A DNA stretch of 64,000 nt from Streptomyces sp. NBC_01142. Lineage in GTDB: Bacteria; Actinomycetota; Actinomycetes; Streptomycetales; Streptomycetaceae. Of this stretch, positions 26,296 through 35,481 are shown in pieces (the first letter of the stretch is position 1; the number at the start of each line of letters is the position of its first letter). The DNA lies in contig NZ_JAPEOR010000003.1 of assembly GCF_026341125.1 (NCBI RefSeq), positions 992,001 to 1,056,000 on the forward strand, given 5' to 3'. The position numbers were made by a program, and so were the translations under genes. The notes beneath the pieces are model-generated. The model had not been told where the DNA came from. It did no database searches and saw only the letters and a list, made by a program, of their open reading frames with translations.

Positions 26296-27060
26296 CTAGT
26301 AGGGCTTTGTTACGTGGTGTCGTAGTGCTGCCATGGGGTGGGTTGTCGACAGATGGGGCAGGTGCCGGTCCAGGTGGCCAGCAGGTGTTGGAGGAGGTCC
26401 AGGGCCTGGTAGAGGGTCAGGCCCTGGCAGGGGCGTTTGGGCACGACCGCTGTTCGGTCAGGAACAGGTGGGCTGCCGTGACCAGGGTGACGTGCCGGTG
26501 CCAGCCGGTGAAAGAGCGGCCTTCGAAGTGGTCGAGTCCGAGGGCCGTCTTGAGTTCGCGGTAGTCGTGCTCGATGCGCCACCGCAGTTTCGCGATGCGG
26601 ACGAGGTCGCGGGCGGGGATGTCTGCGGGCAGGTTGGATATCCAGTACTTGACCGGCTTGTCCTCGCCTTCGGGTCACTGGGCGATGAGCCAGGTCGGCG
26701 GGATCGTTCCGTCGGTGGCGGGTTTGGGCCGCCGCCCCGCGAGACGGATCCGCACAAGAACGAAGTGCGAGCTCATCGCGGCTTTGGAGCCCTTGCGCCA
26801 GGTCAGGGTTCGTCCCTGGCGTCGTCCGGCGGCCAGCACGTGATCCCGTAAGGACACTGGACGGGTGCGGTAACGCGGACGGGGCCTGGGCCCGAGACCG
26901 CCATAGGCAGGCTGGTGGGGTTGGGCATCCTCACCGTGGGCGGTCATTTCGGCCTTGGCCTGCAGGACGTAGGCCATGCCGCGGCCGCGGAACCTGGGCC
27001 GCGGACGGCGGACGGCACTGCAGTTCGATCGCGGCGGCGAGGGCGGAGGCGTCCAGCGAA
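26296..27060 (-). mobile_element. IS701-family right end with degraded transposase
   Basis: On the minus strand the translated pieces read GRGMAYVLQAKAEMTAHGEDA...RYRTRPVSLRDHVLAAGRRQGRTLTWRKGSKAAMSSHF...IPPTWLIAQ, then a TGA where IS701 proteins have Trp, then ISNLPADIPARDLVRIAKLRWRIEHDYRELKTALGLDHFEGRSFTGWHRHVTLVTAAHLFLTEQ. The second part holds the catalytic Glu (DYRELK). The N-terminal third is missing. The element ends at TAGGGCTTTGTTACGTGG (26300-26317), flanked by CTAG (26296-26299), the same terminus as at 23664. Confidence 0.8.
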
Positions 27061-27499
27061 GACCAGCCTGCTTGATATGTCCCAGCGTCCGCGCGCGCTT
27101 TTCGGGAGTCTGGGTCTCCCAGATCCAGCTCACGGCAACGGCAACGGCATGGCGATCAGCGGCATGCTGTGACTGAGATCTGCCAGGAAGTTGATGCGGG
27201 CCAACAGGCCCGCATCAGAGGCGCACGGTGATGTCGAGAAGGCTCGCACCACGCGGCGAGGGCTTGACAGCTGTAGCGGTGACATCGTTGACGAAGTAGG
27301 ACCCCATCTCGATGTCTTCGGCATCGAGGAAGGCCAGATCTGCCTTCCCTCCCAAAGCTCGGCGGTCGCCGAGATGGTCGAGGCAGGCCGGCGCCCGCCT
27401 TGCGGCGCACGCCCCAGGGGTTCAACCTGCCGAAGACCGTCCTTCAACGGAGTGAACAAACCTCTGGCCTCGTGCGCGAAGCCCCAGAAGTCGCTCTTT
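27061..27499. other. Unassigned degenerate coding scraps
   Basis: On the minus strand at about 27360-27222, a frame reads GGKADLAFLDAEDIEMGSYFVNDVTATAVKPSPRGASLLDITVRL and stops, which looks like the tail of a real protein. No family was recognised and its upstream part is not in frame. Confidence 0.3.
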
Positions 27500-27831
27500 C
27501 TAGGCTCTCATCCCGCGGATCTCAACTCCGTAGTACTTCAGCATCTTGACGGTGCGCTTCCGGGTCCGCTCCTTCATGTACGGGAAGGAGTCTTCGATCA
27601 GATTTTCGGGGTTCAGGAACTGCTCGAGAACCTGAGATACACGGCACCTCTCAGGGATTCATCAGGGCTTTCCATGAGCCTTTCCACCAAGTCGAAGCAT
27701 CGCTGCATGAGTGCTGCCGTCAGAACAGCCTGGTCCGCAGGCATGCCGTACTTCTCTGAGATGAACTCCGCGGACTCCGGGACCATTCGAAGCACCAACA
27801 GGGGGACTTCGGCGGTACGGATCTCACTCAT
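27500..27831 (-). pseudogene. Small hypothetical gene with one frameshift
   Basis: From ATG 27831 the frame reads MSEIRTAEVPLLVLRMVPESAEFISEKYGMPADQAVLTAALMQRCFDLVERLMESPDESLRGAV. A one-base slip near 27645 is needed to continue as SQVLEQFLNPENLIEDSFPYMKERTRKRTVKMLKYYGVEIRGMRA to the TAG at 27500-27502. Together they would form a helical protein of about 110 residues. No family is recognised. Either it is a recent pseudogene or one base is missing or extra in the sequence. Confidence 0.5.
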
Positions 27832-27989
27832 GCTTTCCCTGGATCGTCTCATCGTCATGACCGTGCGGTGGGGGAGCAGGCTATGTTCTGCGCCGTGCGA
27901 GCTCCTGCTTGCGCAGTGGGTCTGCCCGCCGGCGCGACAGACCCACTTCCGCCTCGGGTGTTACACCTGGGTGGGGACAGCCGTATCAG

Positions 27990-28284
27990 GCACACCGCCC
28001 AGGTGGGGATGCGGCTGAAGACGGCGCTGCCGGCCCCGTACGAGCCGGCATTGGTCAGGGCGACGGTCTCGTCGGAGTCGGTGATCTTGGTGACGGCCGG
28101 CGTCGGCCCGAATGTCTCCTCGGTTCGCCGCGGGGGCGCCGGGGGCGACGCCGACGAGAATGGTCGGCTGGACGTAACGGCCGTCGGCCGCACGGGAGGT
28201 CGAGCCGGGGTGTCCCGCGCGGCTTCCCTCAGCCAGGGCTTTCACCACCCCCGCGCTCAATCTCGCCCCCACTGGCCCAGGCAA
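27990..28284 (-). pseudogene. Aldehyde dehydrogenase fragment
   Basis: Two minus-strand frames join as ADGRYVQPTILVGVAPGAPA and RTEETFGPTPAVTKITDSDETVALTNAGSYGAGSAVFSRIPT. This is the part of an NAD(P)-dependent aldehyde dehydrogenase around the E-E-x-F-G-P motif, close to the C-terminus. One frameshift separates them, and both ends of the enzyme, including the catalytic Cys, are absent. Confidence 0.75.
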
Positions 28285-28305
28285 TCCGGCGCAGGGGCAG
28301 GCGTG

Positions 28306-29418
28306 CTATCCCAGCGTCACACTCTGAGGGCCTCCAGGCGTCGGTGCTGTCATCGGCTCCGAGGCGGAGCGCTGGTGGGGAAACGGCAACTCTCCCTGCT
28401 GCACGGCAATGGTCCGTGTCGGCGCGGGAACGCTGATGCCCTCGGCACGGTAGCGCTGGTGCAGACGCTTGATGAACTCATGCTTGATCCGGTACTGGTC
28501 ACTGAACTCGCCGACCCCCAGGATCACCGTAAAACTGATCCTGGAGTCGCCGAACGTGTGGAAACGAACGGCCGGTTCATGGTCGGGTACGCCGCCATCA
28601 ACGTCCGCCATCACGCTCTCCACGACCTCCGTGGTGACCCGCTCGACATGCTCCAGATCACTGTCGTAGCCGACTCCCACCTGGACGTTCAGCGTCATCT
28701 GCTGTTCCGGCCGGTGGTAGTTGGTCATGTTGGTGCCGGACAGCTTCGCATTGGGGATGATCACCAGGTTGTTGGAGAGCTGACGCACCACAGTGTTACG
28801 CCAGTTGATGTCGACGACGTAGCCCTCCTCGCCGCTGCTGAGCCGGATGTAGTCACCGGGCTGCACCGTTCTGGAAGCAAGGATGTGCACACCTGCGAAG
28901 AGGTTGGCCAGAGTGTCCTGCAAGGCCAGGGCGACTGCCAGACCTCCCACGCCCAGCGCGGTGAGCAGCGGGGCGATAGAGACGCCCAGGCTTTCCAGTA
29001 CGACAAGAAAGCCCATTGCCAGCACCACGACGCGCGTGATGTTCACGAATATGGTGGCCGACCCGGCGACACCGGACTTGGACTGTGCCAGCGCCTGTAC
29101 CAGTCCGGCGACGAACCTCGCGGCCGTGACGGTCGCAGCCATGATGAGCACGGCGGTGAGCGTCATGGTGACGTTGCGTCCGACCCCGGCGTTGAGCGGC
29201 AGCACCGACGCCGCGATCGCCGCGCCGCCGGTGATCGCGGCCCACGGGGCCAGTGCCCGCAGGGCGTCGACGATGATGTCGTCGCCGCTCCAACGCGTTC
29301 TGTCCGCCCGTACGCCGAGCCATTTGAGGATCATGCGCAGAAGCAGGGCGGCCGCTATGCCTGCGGCCACCGCGATTCCGGCGACGATCACGTCGTGCAT
29401 GGTGAGGTCCCGGTTCAC
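28306..29418 (-). CDS. MscS-family mechanosensitive ion channel
   Basis: The 370-residue product has an N-terminal set of membrane helices (about residues 10-30, 50-80, 85-110 and 130-150). The pore-lining MscS helix follows, rich in Gly and Ala (SIAPLLTALGVGGLAVALALQDTLANLFAG), then the beta domain with P-G-D-Y-I-R and the G-x-V-x-x-I-x-W-R-N-T block, and the cytoplasmic alpha/beta vestibule (SVPAPTRTIAV near the end). It lets ions out under low osmolarity. GTG 29418 is chosen because ggagggg lies directly upstream; ATG 29400 is an alternative. Confidence 0.92.
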   Translation of the reverse strand: MNRDLTMHDVIVAGIAVAAGIAAALLLRMILKWLGVRADRTRWSGDDIIVDALRALAPWAAITGGAAIAASVLPLNAGVGRNVTMTLTAVLIMAATVTAARFVAGLVQALAQSKSGVAGSATIFVNITRVVVLAMGFLVVLESLGVSIAPLLTALGVGGLAVALALQDTLANLFAGVHILASRTVQPGDYIRLSSGEEGYVVDINWRNTVVRQLSNNLVIIPNAKLSGTNMTNYHRPEQQMTLNVQVGVGYDSDLEHVERVTTEVVESVMADVDGGVPDHEPAVRFHTFGDSRISFTVILGVGEFSDQYRIKHEFIKRLHQRYRAEGISVPAPTRTIAVQQGELPFPHQRSASEPMTAPTPGGPQSVTLG

Positions 29419-29868
29419 AGCTCCCCTCCAGTTGCACAGGGAAGAGCGCCAGCGGCGGTGATTGCCGCCGGGATCCAAATGTGATACATCGTCACCTTTT
29501 CACCTGTGCATTCTGGGAGTGCGGTTGTGCGGTCGCGTCCGGGCGACGTATGAAGTCGACTCGGCGCGAACTGTCATCCTGCCGCACGCCGCAGGCACTG
29601 CTGCTGATGGGCCCCACCCCCCGGCATCGCGCGCTGGGCCACCAGTGAGCTGAGGAGTCCCGGAACGCTCGTACAGGGGCGCTGCGTCAGGGCAGCTGCT
29701 GGGACGGCACCAACCAGCATTGGCTGCTCATCCCGGTGAACCAGACCCTGATTCGGGAGTCGTCATCCTTCGAGCATGCGAGCGCAGATCAATTGAGTAC
29801 GCGTACCCACTCCTTGCCGGGTAGCCGCGCCCATCCGCCGCGCTCCCCCGCCGGCATACCGTCCCCGT
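29419..29868. other. Non-coding region
   Basis: These 450 bases lie between the divergent starts of the MscS gene and the 29869 gene. They should contain both promoters. No gene or strong repeat is supported. Confidence 0.45.
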
Positions 29869-30564
29869 ATGCCCGAGGAGACCGTACCAACCAACACCAC
29901 CCCCGCCCCGACCGAGTCCAGGTCCCTCTCTTCCGTCCTCGGGGCCCTCGGATGCGGCTGCGCCGCGCTCGTCGTCGTACTCGTCGTCGTACTCGTTCTG
30001 GTCGTCCAGCTCGCATGGGGCTCATGGGGGTCGACGGACTTTCCCCGCGTCGCGCCCCAGGACATGGCGAGCCGCGCCTTTCAGCGTTCCCAGGAGGCAT
30101 ACGACGTCGTGGGGTTCAAGCGCTCCGTAGAACCAGGGGTCGAGGACATCGGCATCAGCACGGAGAACACGTTCGGCTCCGGCTTCTGCTATGACGGGGG
30201 TCTGCTGGGGCTGGAGGACAAGACCGTCGACGGCGCCTACCGGATGAGCCACAGCTGGGCGCTGGACCACGTGCCCGCGAACCGGGCCGTCTCCGGCCTC
30301 CGCCGACTGCACCAGCACCTCAAGGACAACGGCTGGGAGGTCACGTCCTACCGTGAGGGCGGGAAGGGCAGGGACTGGTACCTGTTCGTCCAGCGGGACG
30401 ACGGGGCCGAGCGGATGTCCTTCACCTGGTTCCCGGACCGGGAGTACTTCACCGGCGACGCCACCGGGCCCTGCGCCTACGACCCGGAGTGGGAGAACGG
30501 CGACGTCGGCCCCTCCGGGGACAACCAGTCGCCACCCGTCCTCGGGCCCGCACAGCGGGACTAA
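29869..30564 (+). CDS. Membrane-anchored hypothetical protein
   Basis: The 231-residue product has a short Pro/Thr-rich cytoplasmic end and one strong membrane segment (about 22-50, LGALGCGCAALVVVLVVVLVLVVQLAW). An outside domain of about 180 residues follows (FGSGFCYDGGLLGLEDKTVDGAYRMSHSWALDHVPANRAVSGLRRLHQHLKDNGWEVTSYREGG...) with two cysteines. A good hairpin terminator follows. No family named. Confidence 0.75.
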   Translation: MPEETVPTNTTPAPTESRSLSSVLGALGCGCAALVVVLVVVLVLVVQLAWGSWGSTDFPRVAPQDMASRAFQRSQEAYDVVGFKRSVEPGVEDIGISTENTFGSGFCYDGGLLGLEDKTVDGAYRMSHSWALDHVPANRAVSGLRRLHQHLKDNGWEVTSYREGGKGRDWYLFVQRDDGAERMSFTWFPDREYFTGDATGPCAYDPEWENGDVGPSGDNQSPPVLGPAQRD

Positions 30565-30576
30565 GGTGCGTTCCAG

Positions 30577-30606
30577 AAGTGGATCTTGATGTGTCGAGAT
30601 CCACTT
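30577..30606 (+). terminator. Hairpin after the 29869 gene
   Basis: AAGTGGATCT (30577-30586) and AGATCCACTT (30597-30606) pair perfectly around a ten-base loop, 13 bases after the stop codon. The right arm runs into the IS5 scrap, so it may instead be part of that element's end. Confidence 0.55.
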
Positions 30607-30690
30607 CGCGGGCAGCAGGATCTGACGAATGCGCAGTGGGCGAAGCTGGAGCCGCTGCTCCCGGTCGGGAAGACGCGGGCGTGGCTCTGT
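30607..30690 (+). pseudogene. IS5-family transposase N-terminal scrap
   Basis: The plus-strand reading QQDLTNAQWAKLEPLLPVGKTRAW is the N-terminal D-L-T-D-x-Q-W-x-x-L-E-P-L-L-P box found in IS5-type transposases. Homology stops after about 25 codons. No other part of the element is present. Confidence 0.6.
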
Positions 30691-30853
30691 TCACAAGAGA
30701 GGACGGAGATTCGACGGCGGTTCGGGAAGCACCTGATGGTCAGGACCGGATCGAGATGTTCAGGAGTTTGGACAGCAGCCGGCCTCGCACGGGCCGGTGT
30801 GGTGTCGTGCGTGTGGTCGCAGGGCCGAAGCCGGGTGAGCCTGGGTTCTGGGG

Positions 30854-30884
30854 TTGAAGTTGTCGCTACGGCAGCTTCTACCGT
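30854..30884 (+). promoter_or_regulatory. MerR-type promoter/operator of the TipA-like gene
   Basis: A -35 box TTGAAG (30854-30859) and a -10-like box TACCGT (30879-30884) are separated by exactly 19 bases, the over-long spacer that marks promoters activated by MerR-family proteins. The spacer holds an imperfect dyad: arms GAAGTTGTCG (30856-30865) and CGGCAGCTTC (30869-30878) match at 8 of 10 positions around a 3-base centre. It lies 54 bases ahead of the regulator start, so autoregulation is the natural reading. Confidence 0.7.
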
Positions 30885-30937
30885 CATGACCAGGGCCGGA
30901 GAGACCGGCCCGGTGACGCACTCGTGAGGGAGCGGCA

Positions 30938-31699
30938 ATGGACTGGCCGATCGCGGAGGTTGCCCGGATGTCGGGCGTGACCGCCCGGACCCTGCGGCAC
31001 TACGACGAGATCGGCCTGCTGCCGCCGGCTCGGATCGGCGCCAACGGCCACCGTTACTACGAGGAGCACCAGCTCCTGCTGTTGCAGCAGATCCTCGTAC
31101 TGCGAGCGCTGGGCGTCGGGCTGCCCGAGATCGGGCGAGTCCTGGCCGAGCAGGTCGACGAGGTGGAAGCCCTGCGCGGGCACCACCGGCGGCTGCTCGC
31201 CGAGCGGGACCGGCTCGACGCCCTGGCCGGCACCGTCTCCCGCACGATCGCGGAACTGGAACAGTCCAGGAAGGACGGCCAACCCATGACCGCCATCAAC
31301 CGCCCGGAGAACCTGTTCGAGGGCGTGCAGCCCTCCCAGTACGAAGAGAACCTGCGCGACTTCCCCGTGCTTGCCGAGGCAGTCGGCCGACGGGCCGCCA
31401 CGATGAGCCCTGCCGAGGCCGAGGCCGGGCACCGCGAGCGCACGGCGCAGATGATCCGGCTGGCCGAGCTGATGGCCGCCGGCACCCCGGCCGACGCCGA
31501 ACCCGTGCAGGCCGAGATCGATGCCCAGTACCGGGCGCTCACGGAACTGCGGGCCGTGTCCGCCGATGAGTACCGCACGATCGGACGCTCCTGCGTGGAC
31601 AACGAGCAGTGGCGTGCCGCGTACGAGGCAATCGCCCCGGGCCTGGCCGCGTACCAGCGGGACGCCATGGAGGCGTACGCCACGACCCGGCTCGGCTGA
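30938..31699 (+). CDS. MerR-family regulator with TipAS drug-sensing domain
   Basis: The 253-residue product matches the length and layout of TipAL: a winged-helix DNA-binding domain (3-70, IAEVARMSGVTARTLRHYDEIGLLPP), a coiled-coil dimerisation helix (about 75-112), and a C-terminal antibiotic-recognition (TipAS) domain (about 120-245, with QYEENLRDFPVLAEA and a late Cys, SCVDNEQW). An internal ATG at residue 117 (31286), preceded by aggaagg, could give a separate TipAS-like drug-binding protein, as in the tipA prototype. Such regulators activate their own promoter on binding thiopeptides or other drugs. Confidence 0.9.
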   Translation: MDWPIAEVARMSGVTARTLRHYDEIGLLPPARIGANGHRYYEEHQLLLLQQILVLRALGVGLPEIGRVLAEQVDEVEALRGHHRRLLAERDRLDALAGTVSRTIAELEQSRKDGQPMTAINRPENLFEGVQPSQYEENLRDFPVLAEAVGRRAATMSPAEAEAGHRERTAQMIRLAELMAAGTPADAEPVQAEIDAQYRALTELRAVSADEYRTIGRSCVDNEQWRAAYEAIAPGLAAYQRDAMEAYATTRLG

Positions 31700-31709
31700 G
31701 CCGCAACGG

Positions 31710-31733
31710 GGGCCGCCGCACCAGCGGCGGCCC
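31710..31733 (+). terminator. Hairpin after the TipA-like gene
   Basis: GGGCCGCCGC (31710-31719) and GCGGCGGCCC (31724-31733) form a perfect ten-base stem with a four-base loop, starting 11 bases after the stop of the regulator. Confidence 0.75.
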
Positions 31734-31945
31734 TCTACGGTGCGCCACCGCTGGGACCGGAGCACGAGCAATCGACTTCGGCCCGGAACGAGTGCCTCCC
31801 AACGAGCTGAACAATCGCTGTCGGAATCCGGTTCCGGTACAGATCTTGGGGAGTGATCACGGAGCGCGACCTTGCTGTTCGATTGCGCGGGCTCATCACG
31901 AGCCCTGGCAGTCCGGCCTACACGCCCACCCATAGCCTCCGTACA

Positions 31946-32491
31946 AGACTGGTGATCCATTCAAGTGCCGCTGTGTCCTCTGCCATGACTACGGGGACCG
32001 AGATGAAGCAGACCGGGCTGATCTGACGATCATCGAGAATGTGCAGCAGCATGGATGGCACGTCGTCATGGTTCCCGAGGACGATATCGGCCCGGGATTC
32101 GCCTACACGATCGGCCTGTCACACATCCACGGTGCACCTGAACTCGCGATGTTCGGGCTCGATGTCCACGCCATGCACCGCATGCTCAACACGCTTGGAG
32201 AGAAGCTAGCGCCGGGCGCCGTCAGGATGACGGCCAAAGCGCCAAGGCGTTATCGATGGCCACCAAGTCGCGCTCAGGCACGTCGACCTCCGCTGGTACC
32301 GGACCTTCTTCGGGCGAGCCATCGGGTTCTACCGGCGGCCTCCCTTCCCTGTCCTGCAAGTTGCGTGGCCCGATGCGGGAGGCCGCTTTCACTGGGAAGA
32401 ACAGGTTGAACAGTGGCATCGGGAGTCACAGCCTCAGCTGTGGCTGCTACCGAGTGAACACCCTGTCGGAATCTGGGCGACCGAAGTCTGA
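31946..32491 (+). pseudogene. DUF4262 domain gene, start lost and frameshifted
   Basis: The reading KCRCVLCHDYGDRDEADRADLTIIENVQQHGWHVVMVPEDDIGPGFAYTIGLSHIHGAPELAMFGLDVHAMHRMLNTLGEKLAPGAV is followed after frame changes near 32228 and 32252 by DGHQVALRHVDLRWYRTFFGRAIGFYRRPPFPVLQVAWPDAGGRFHWEE...HPVGIWATEV. This is a complete DUF4262 protein in content. No ATG, GTG or TTG precedes the conserved C-R-C-V-L-C-H-D-Y start in its frame, so the 5' end is also damaged. A shorter product could start at GTG 32041. DUF4262 function is not established. Confidence 0.75.
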
Positions 32492-32744
32492 CGCCAGATA
32501 GCGCCGACCAGTCGCAGATCAGCACACAAGCGCACGTGAGCCGTATCAAGGCTCGGTTTGCACATCTTGCGACAGCGGCCGCGGAGGGTTACTGGAGCAG
32601 GATCATCTTGTAGTAGTTCGAATCGAGCTCGACCGGCGCCGTACAGTCGGGTGACGCTGGTGCATCCTGCCGCGGCAGACAGCGTGAGCCAGGCGGTGAC
32701 GGGACTCCTGGACCGTGAGCTGCCTCCTCAGCTCTCTGCCGGGT

Positions 32745-33728
32745 TCACGATTGCGTGCCCTTCAGCCGTGGGTGGTCGCCCGGACCTACGGCGGAGTGGG
32801 CGAGCGGGGTGGGGGAGAGGTCGCTGGCATCCTCGCCCGGTTCCAGGAGGGTGTCGGCGGCTCCCACAACCAAGGGGTCGGGTTTGCCAACTGCTTCCTC
32901 GTTCCTGCTGGTGTAGTCGAAGCGCCGCAGCAGGCTGCGCATCGCCTCGAGTCTGCCCCTGCGCTTGTCGTTTGCCTTGACCACGGTCCAGGGAGCTTCG
33001 GCTGTGTCCGTGGCGCGGAACATGTCGACCTTGGCTGCGGTGTAGTCGTCCCAGCGGTCCAGTGAGGCGAGGTCGGTGGGGGAGAGTTTCCACTGCCGGA
33101 CGGGATCGACCTGGCGAATGGCAAAGCGAGTGCGCTGCTCGGCCCGCGACACCGAGAACCAGAACTTCACCAGCAGGAATCCGTCCTGAACCAGCATGCG
33201 CTCGAACACGGGGCACTGCTCCAGGAACAGTTCGTACTCGTCCTTGGAGCAAAAGCCCATGACGCGTTCGACGCCTGCCCGGTTGTACCAGGAGCGGTCG
33301 AAGAACACGATCTCGCCCGCCGAGGGCAGATGGGCCACATACCGCTGGAAGTACCACTGGCCGGCCTCGCGCTCCGTGGGCTTCTCCAGGGCCACGACCA
33401 GGGCACCACGCGGATTGAGACGTTCGGTGAAACGCTGGATCGTGCCGCCCTTGCCTGCGGCGTCCCGGCCCTCGCAGACCACGATGAGTCGTTGACCGGT
33501 GTCCTTGACCCAGCGTTGCAGCTTCAGCAACTCGATCTGCAGTACCCGCTTCTGCCGTTCGTACGCGTTGCGCCCCACCCTGCGTTCGTACGGATAGTTC
33601 TCCCTCCACGTCTGGATCGCCCCGCCGGTGGCATCGAGCAGCACCGGCTGTTCCGGTCTGCTCGCGTCCACCGTCAGGCCGTCCAGTAGCTCCCGGGCCT
33701 CTTTGTCTCGGGCGTCGCTGTTCACCAT
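32745..33728 (-). CDS. ppk2: Polyphosphate kinase 2
   Basis: The 327-residue product has PPK2 Walker A C-E-G-R-D-A-A-G-K-G-G (about 90-100), the lid block KPTEREAGQWYFQRY and Walker B F-F-D-R-S-W-Y-N-R-A-G. Compared with the PPK2 at 15231 it has an extra N-terminal region (about 50 residues, VDASRPEQPVLLDATGGAIQTWRENYPYERR) typical of the ppk2 subfamily with an N-terminal lead. ATG 33728 is used because an aagaagg site is next to it; ATG 33794 has none. It interconverts polyphosphate and nucleoside phosphates. It stands alone here. Confidence 0.93.
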   Translation of the reverse strand: MVNSDARDKEARELLDGLTVDASRPEQPVLLDATGGAIQTWRENYPYERRVGRNAYERQKRVLQIELLKLQRWVKDTGQRLIVVCEGRDAAGKGGTIQRFTERLNPRGALVVALEKPTEREAGQWYFQRYVAHLPSAGEIVFFDRSWYNRAGVERVMGFCSKDEYELFLEQCPVFERMLVQDGFLLVKFWFSVSRAEQRTRFAIRQVDPVRQWKLSPTDLASLDRWDDYTAAKVDMFRATDTAEAPWTVVKANDKRRGRLEAMRSLLRRFDYTSRNEEAVGKPDPLVVGAADTLLEPGEDASDLSPTPLAHSAVGPGDHPRLKGTQS

Positions 33729-34272
33729 GGCCTTCTTCCCGCCTCTGTCCTGTTCACCGTAGTTGTCTTCGGTGAAATGTGCGACGGCCTTCATGCAGCA
33801 TTACTGATGAGTAGCTCGCACGCTGAAGGGAGGGAAATCAAATGTGCGGCAGCGTGTACCTGCAATGCACCCGAAAGGGCAGAGGGCAATCTGGATTTCC
33901 TGAACCGCAGAAGGGCGATAGAGGCTGGATATGAAGGTGACGGGCCCGGGAACGGAGGCGCCGGACCCTGGAGCTGACCAGTGGCCCTGGTGGGCCGCGC
34001 GGGCTGTTTCGCCAGCGCTCGCCGCCAGTGTTTGTCCGCGACGTCTGATTCCCTCGCGGCGTGGTGAACCTCCCCGAGGTTATTGATCTCCTCCAGGCTC
34101 ATCGGAAGCGTGCGGCATGAGTCGCCGAACTGCCCAGGAGGATGGCGCGGCGAAGCCCGACGACGTCGCGTTGTGCAGGCCTGGATTCGTGCAGCTATCA
34201 CGCCAAAGGCGGCGGAAAAGTATGGCAAGGCTAGGGGGGGTGCCTCTATGTCCTTCGTCAAGCCTGAGCAGG
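33729..34272. other. Region between ppk2 and the IS110 element
   Basis: No gene is well supported in these 544 bases. A minus-strand frame around 34098-33970 (SLEEINNLGEVHHAARESDVADKHWRRALAKQP) has some coding character but no clear end or match. The last part, near 34200-34272, should be the non-coding end of the IS110 element beyond its transposase stop. Confidence 0.35.
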
Positions 34273-35481
34273 TCATGCGGTGGCTGTCTCGGGGGTGCGG
34301 GATTCGTAGAAGGTGCCGTCGCGGAGCATGGCGAACAGCACGCTGATGCGGTGGCGGGCGAGGCGGAGCAAGGCCTGTGTGTGGGTCTTGCCGCGGGCTC
34401 TTTGCCGTTCGTAGTAGGTGCGGGAGGCGGGGTCGTGCAGGGCGGCGAACGCGGAGAGGAACATGGCCCGTTTCAGGAGCCGGTTGCCTGTTCTGGGGGC
34501 GTGTTCGCCGTGGATGGAGGATCCGGAGGACCTCGTTGCCGGGGCGAGGCCGGCGTAGGAGGCAAGGTGGGCGGCAGTGGGGAACGAGGTGCCGTCGCCG
34601 ATGGTGACCAGCAAGGTGGCGGCGGTCCTGACACCGACTCCGGGCATCGAGGTCAGGACCTGGGAAAGAGGGTGCGACTCAAGCAGCTCGCCGATCTGGG
34701 CTTCCAGAGCGCGTCGTTGTTCGTGGACGGCGGCCAGCGAGCGGGCCAGCGAGGGCACGACCACGTCCAGGGTGCCGGTGCCCGGGACCACGACGGTCTG
34801 TTCGTCGAGCGCGTCGAAGATGTCGTCCACCAGGCGTTCGGCCATGCGCGGGGCCTTGGGCCGTATCAGGTTCACGAGCCTGCGGCGTCCGGCCTTACGC
34901 AGGGCGGCGGGCGAGCCGAAGCGTTCCAGCAGGTGCGTCACAGCCTGGTGGTCCAGGCGGGGCCCCAGTACTCGCTCCAGGCTCGGGTGGAACTGGGTGA
35001 GCAGGCCGCGGAGCCGGTTGCTGGTGCGGGTAGCCTCGGCGGCGAGGTCCTGGTCGAAGCCGGTCAGGACGGTAAGCTGGGCCGCGGTCTCGTCGGCCAG
35101 TTCCAGGGCCCGCAGGGTGTGAGGCATGGTGCGGGCGGCGTCCGCGATCACGTGCGCGTCGCGGGCATCGGTCTTGGCCTCACCGGGATACAAATCGGCG
35201 ATCCGCCGCATCGCCAGCCCTGGCAGGTAGGCCACGTGGCAGCCGGCGTCCCGGGCCACCGCGAGCGGCAGGGCGCCGATCGATGCGGGCTGGTCCACGA
35301 TGACCAGCACGCGGCCGAACCTGGCCGTGAGCTTGTCGAACACGGCCCGCAGTTTCGGCTCGCTGTTGGGCAGCCGCTTGTCGTAGACGGTCTTGCCGCC
35401 CGCTGTCAGGCCGTGGCCGTGGTGGTCGCCCTTGCCGACGTCCAGGCCGAGGAAGACCGCGATTTCACCGGTGTCGAGCAC
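34273..35481 (-). CDS. IS110-family transposase (intact)
   Basis: The 402-residue product carries an N-terminal RuvC-like DEDD domain: Asp in G-L-D-V-G-K-G-D-H-H, the acidic V-I-V-D-Q-P strand, and the K-T-D-A-R-D-A-H-V-I-A-D block. A C-terminal Tnp20 domain follows, with S-M-P-G-V-G-V-R-T-A and A-S-Y-A-G-L-A-P-A-T-R-S-S-G-S-S, in which the last serines include the proposed catalytic Ser. GTG 35481 is the likely start; the frame also allows GTG 35529. No stop or frameshift interrupts it, so it may be active. IS110 elements have no long inverted repeats and use an RNA from a non-coding end to choose targets. Confidence 0.92.
   Translation of the reverse strand: MLDTGEIAVFLGLDVGKGDHHGHGLTAGGKTVYDKRLPNSEPKLRAVFDKLTARFGRVLVIVDQPASIGALPLAVARDAGCHVAYLPGLAMRRIADLYPGEAKTDARDAHVIADAARTMPHTLRALELADETAAQLTVLTGFDQDLAAEATRTSNRLRGLLTQFHPSLERVLGPRLDHQAVTHLLERFGSPAALRKAGRRRLVNLIRPKAPRMAERLVDDIFDALDEQTVVVPGTGTLDVVVPSLARSLAAVHEQRRALEAQIGELLESHPLSQVLTSMPGVGVRTAATLLVTIGDGTSFPTAAHLASYAGLAPATRSSGSSIHGEHAPRTGNRLLKRAMFLSAFAALHDPASRTYYERQRARGKTHTQALLRLARHRISVLFAMLRDGTFYESRTPETATA

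Noticed and set aside
27868..29484. 538-codon plus-strand frame
   Set aside because: Antisense to the MscS gene, Asp/His/Gly-rich in the manner of shadow frames.
29869..30564. Lipoprotein call for the membrane-anchored protein
   Set aside because: The cysteines in LGALGCGCAAL lie inside the membrane segment with no positively charged start or lipobox in the right place.
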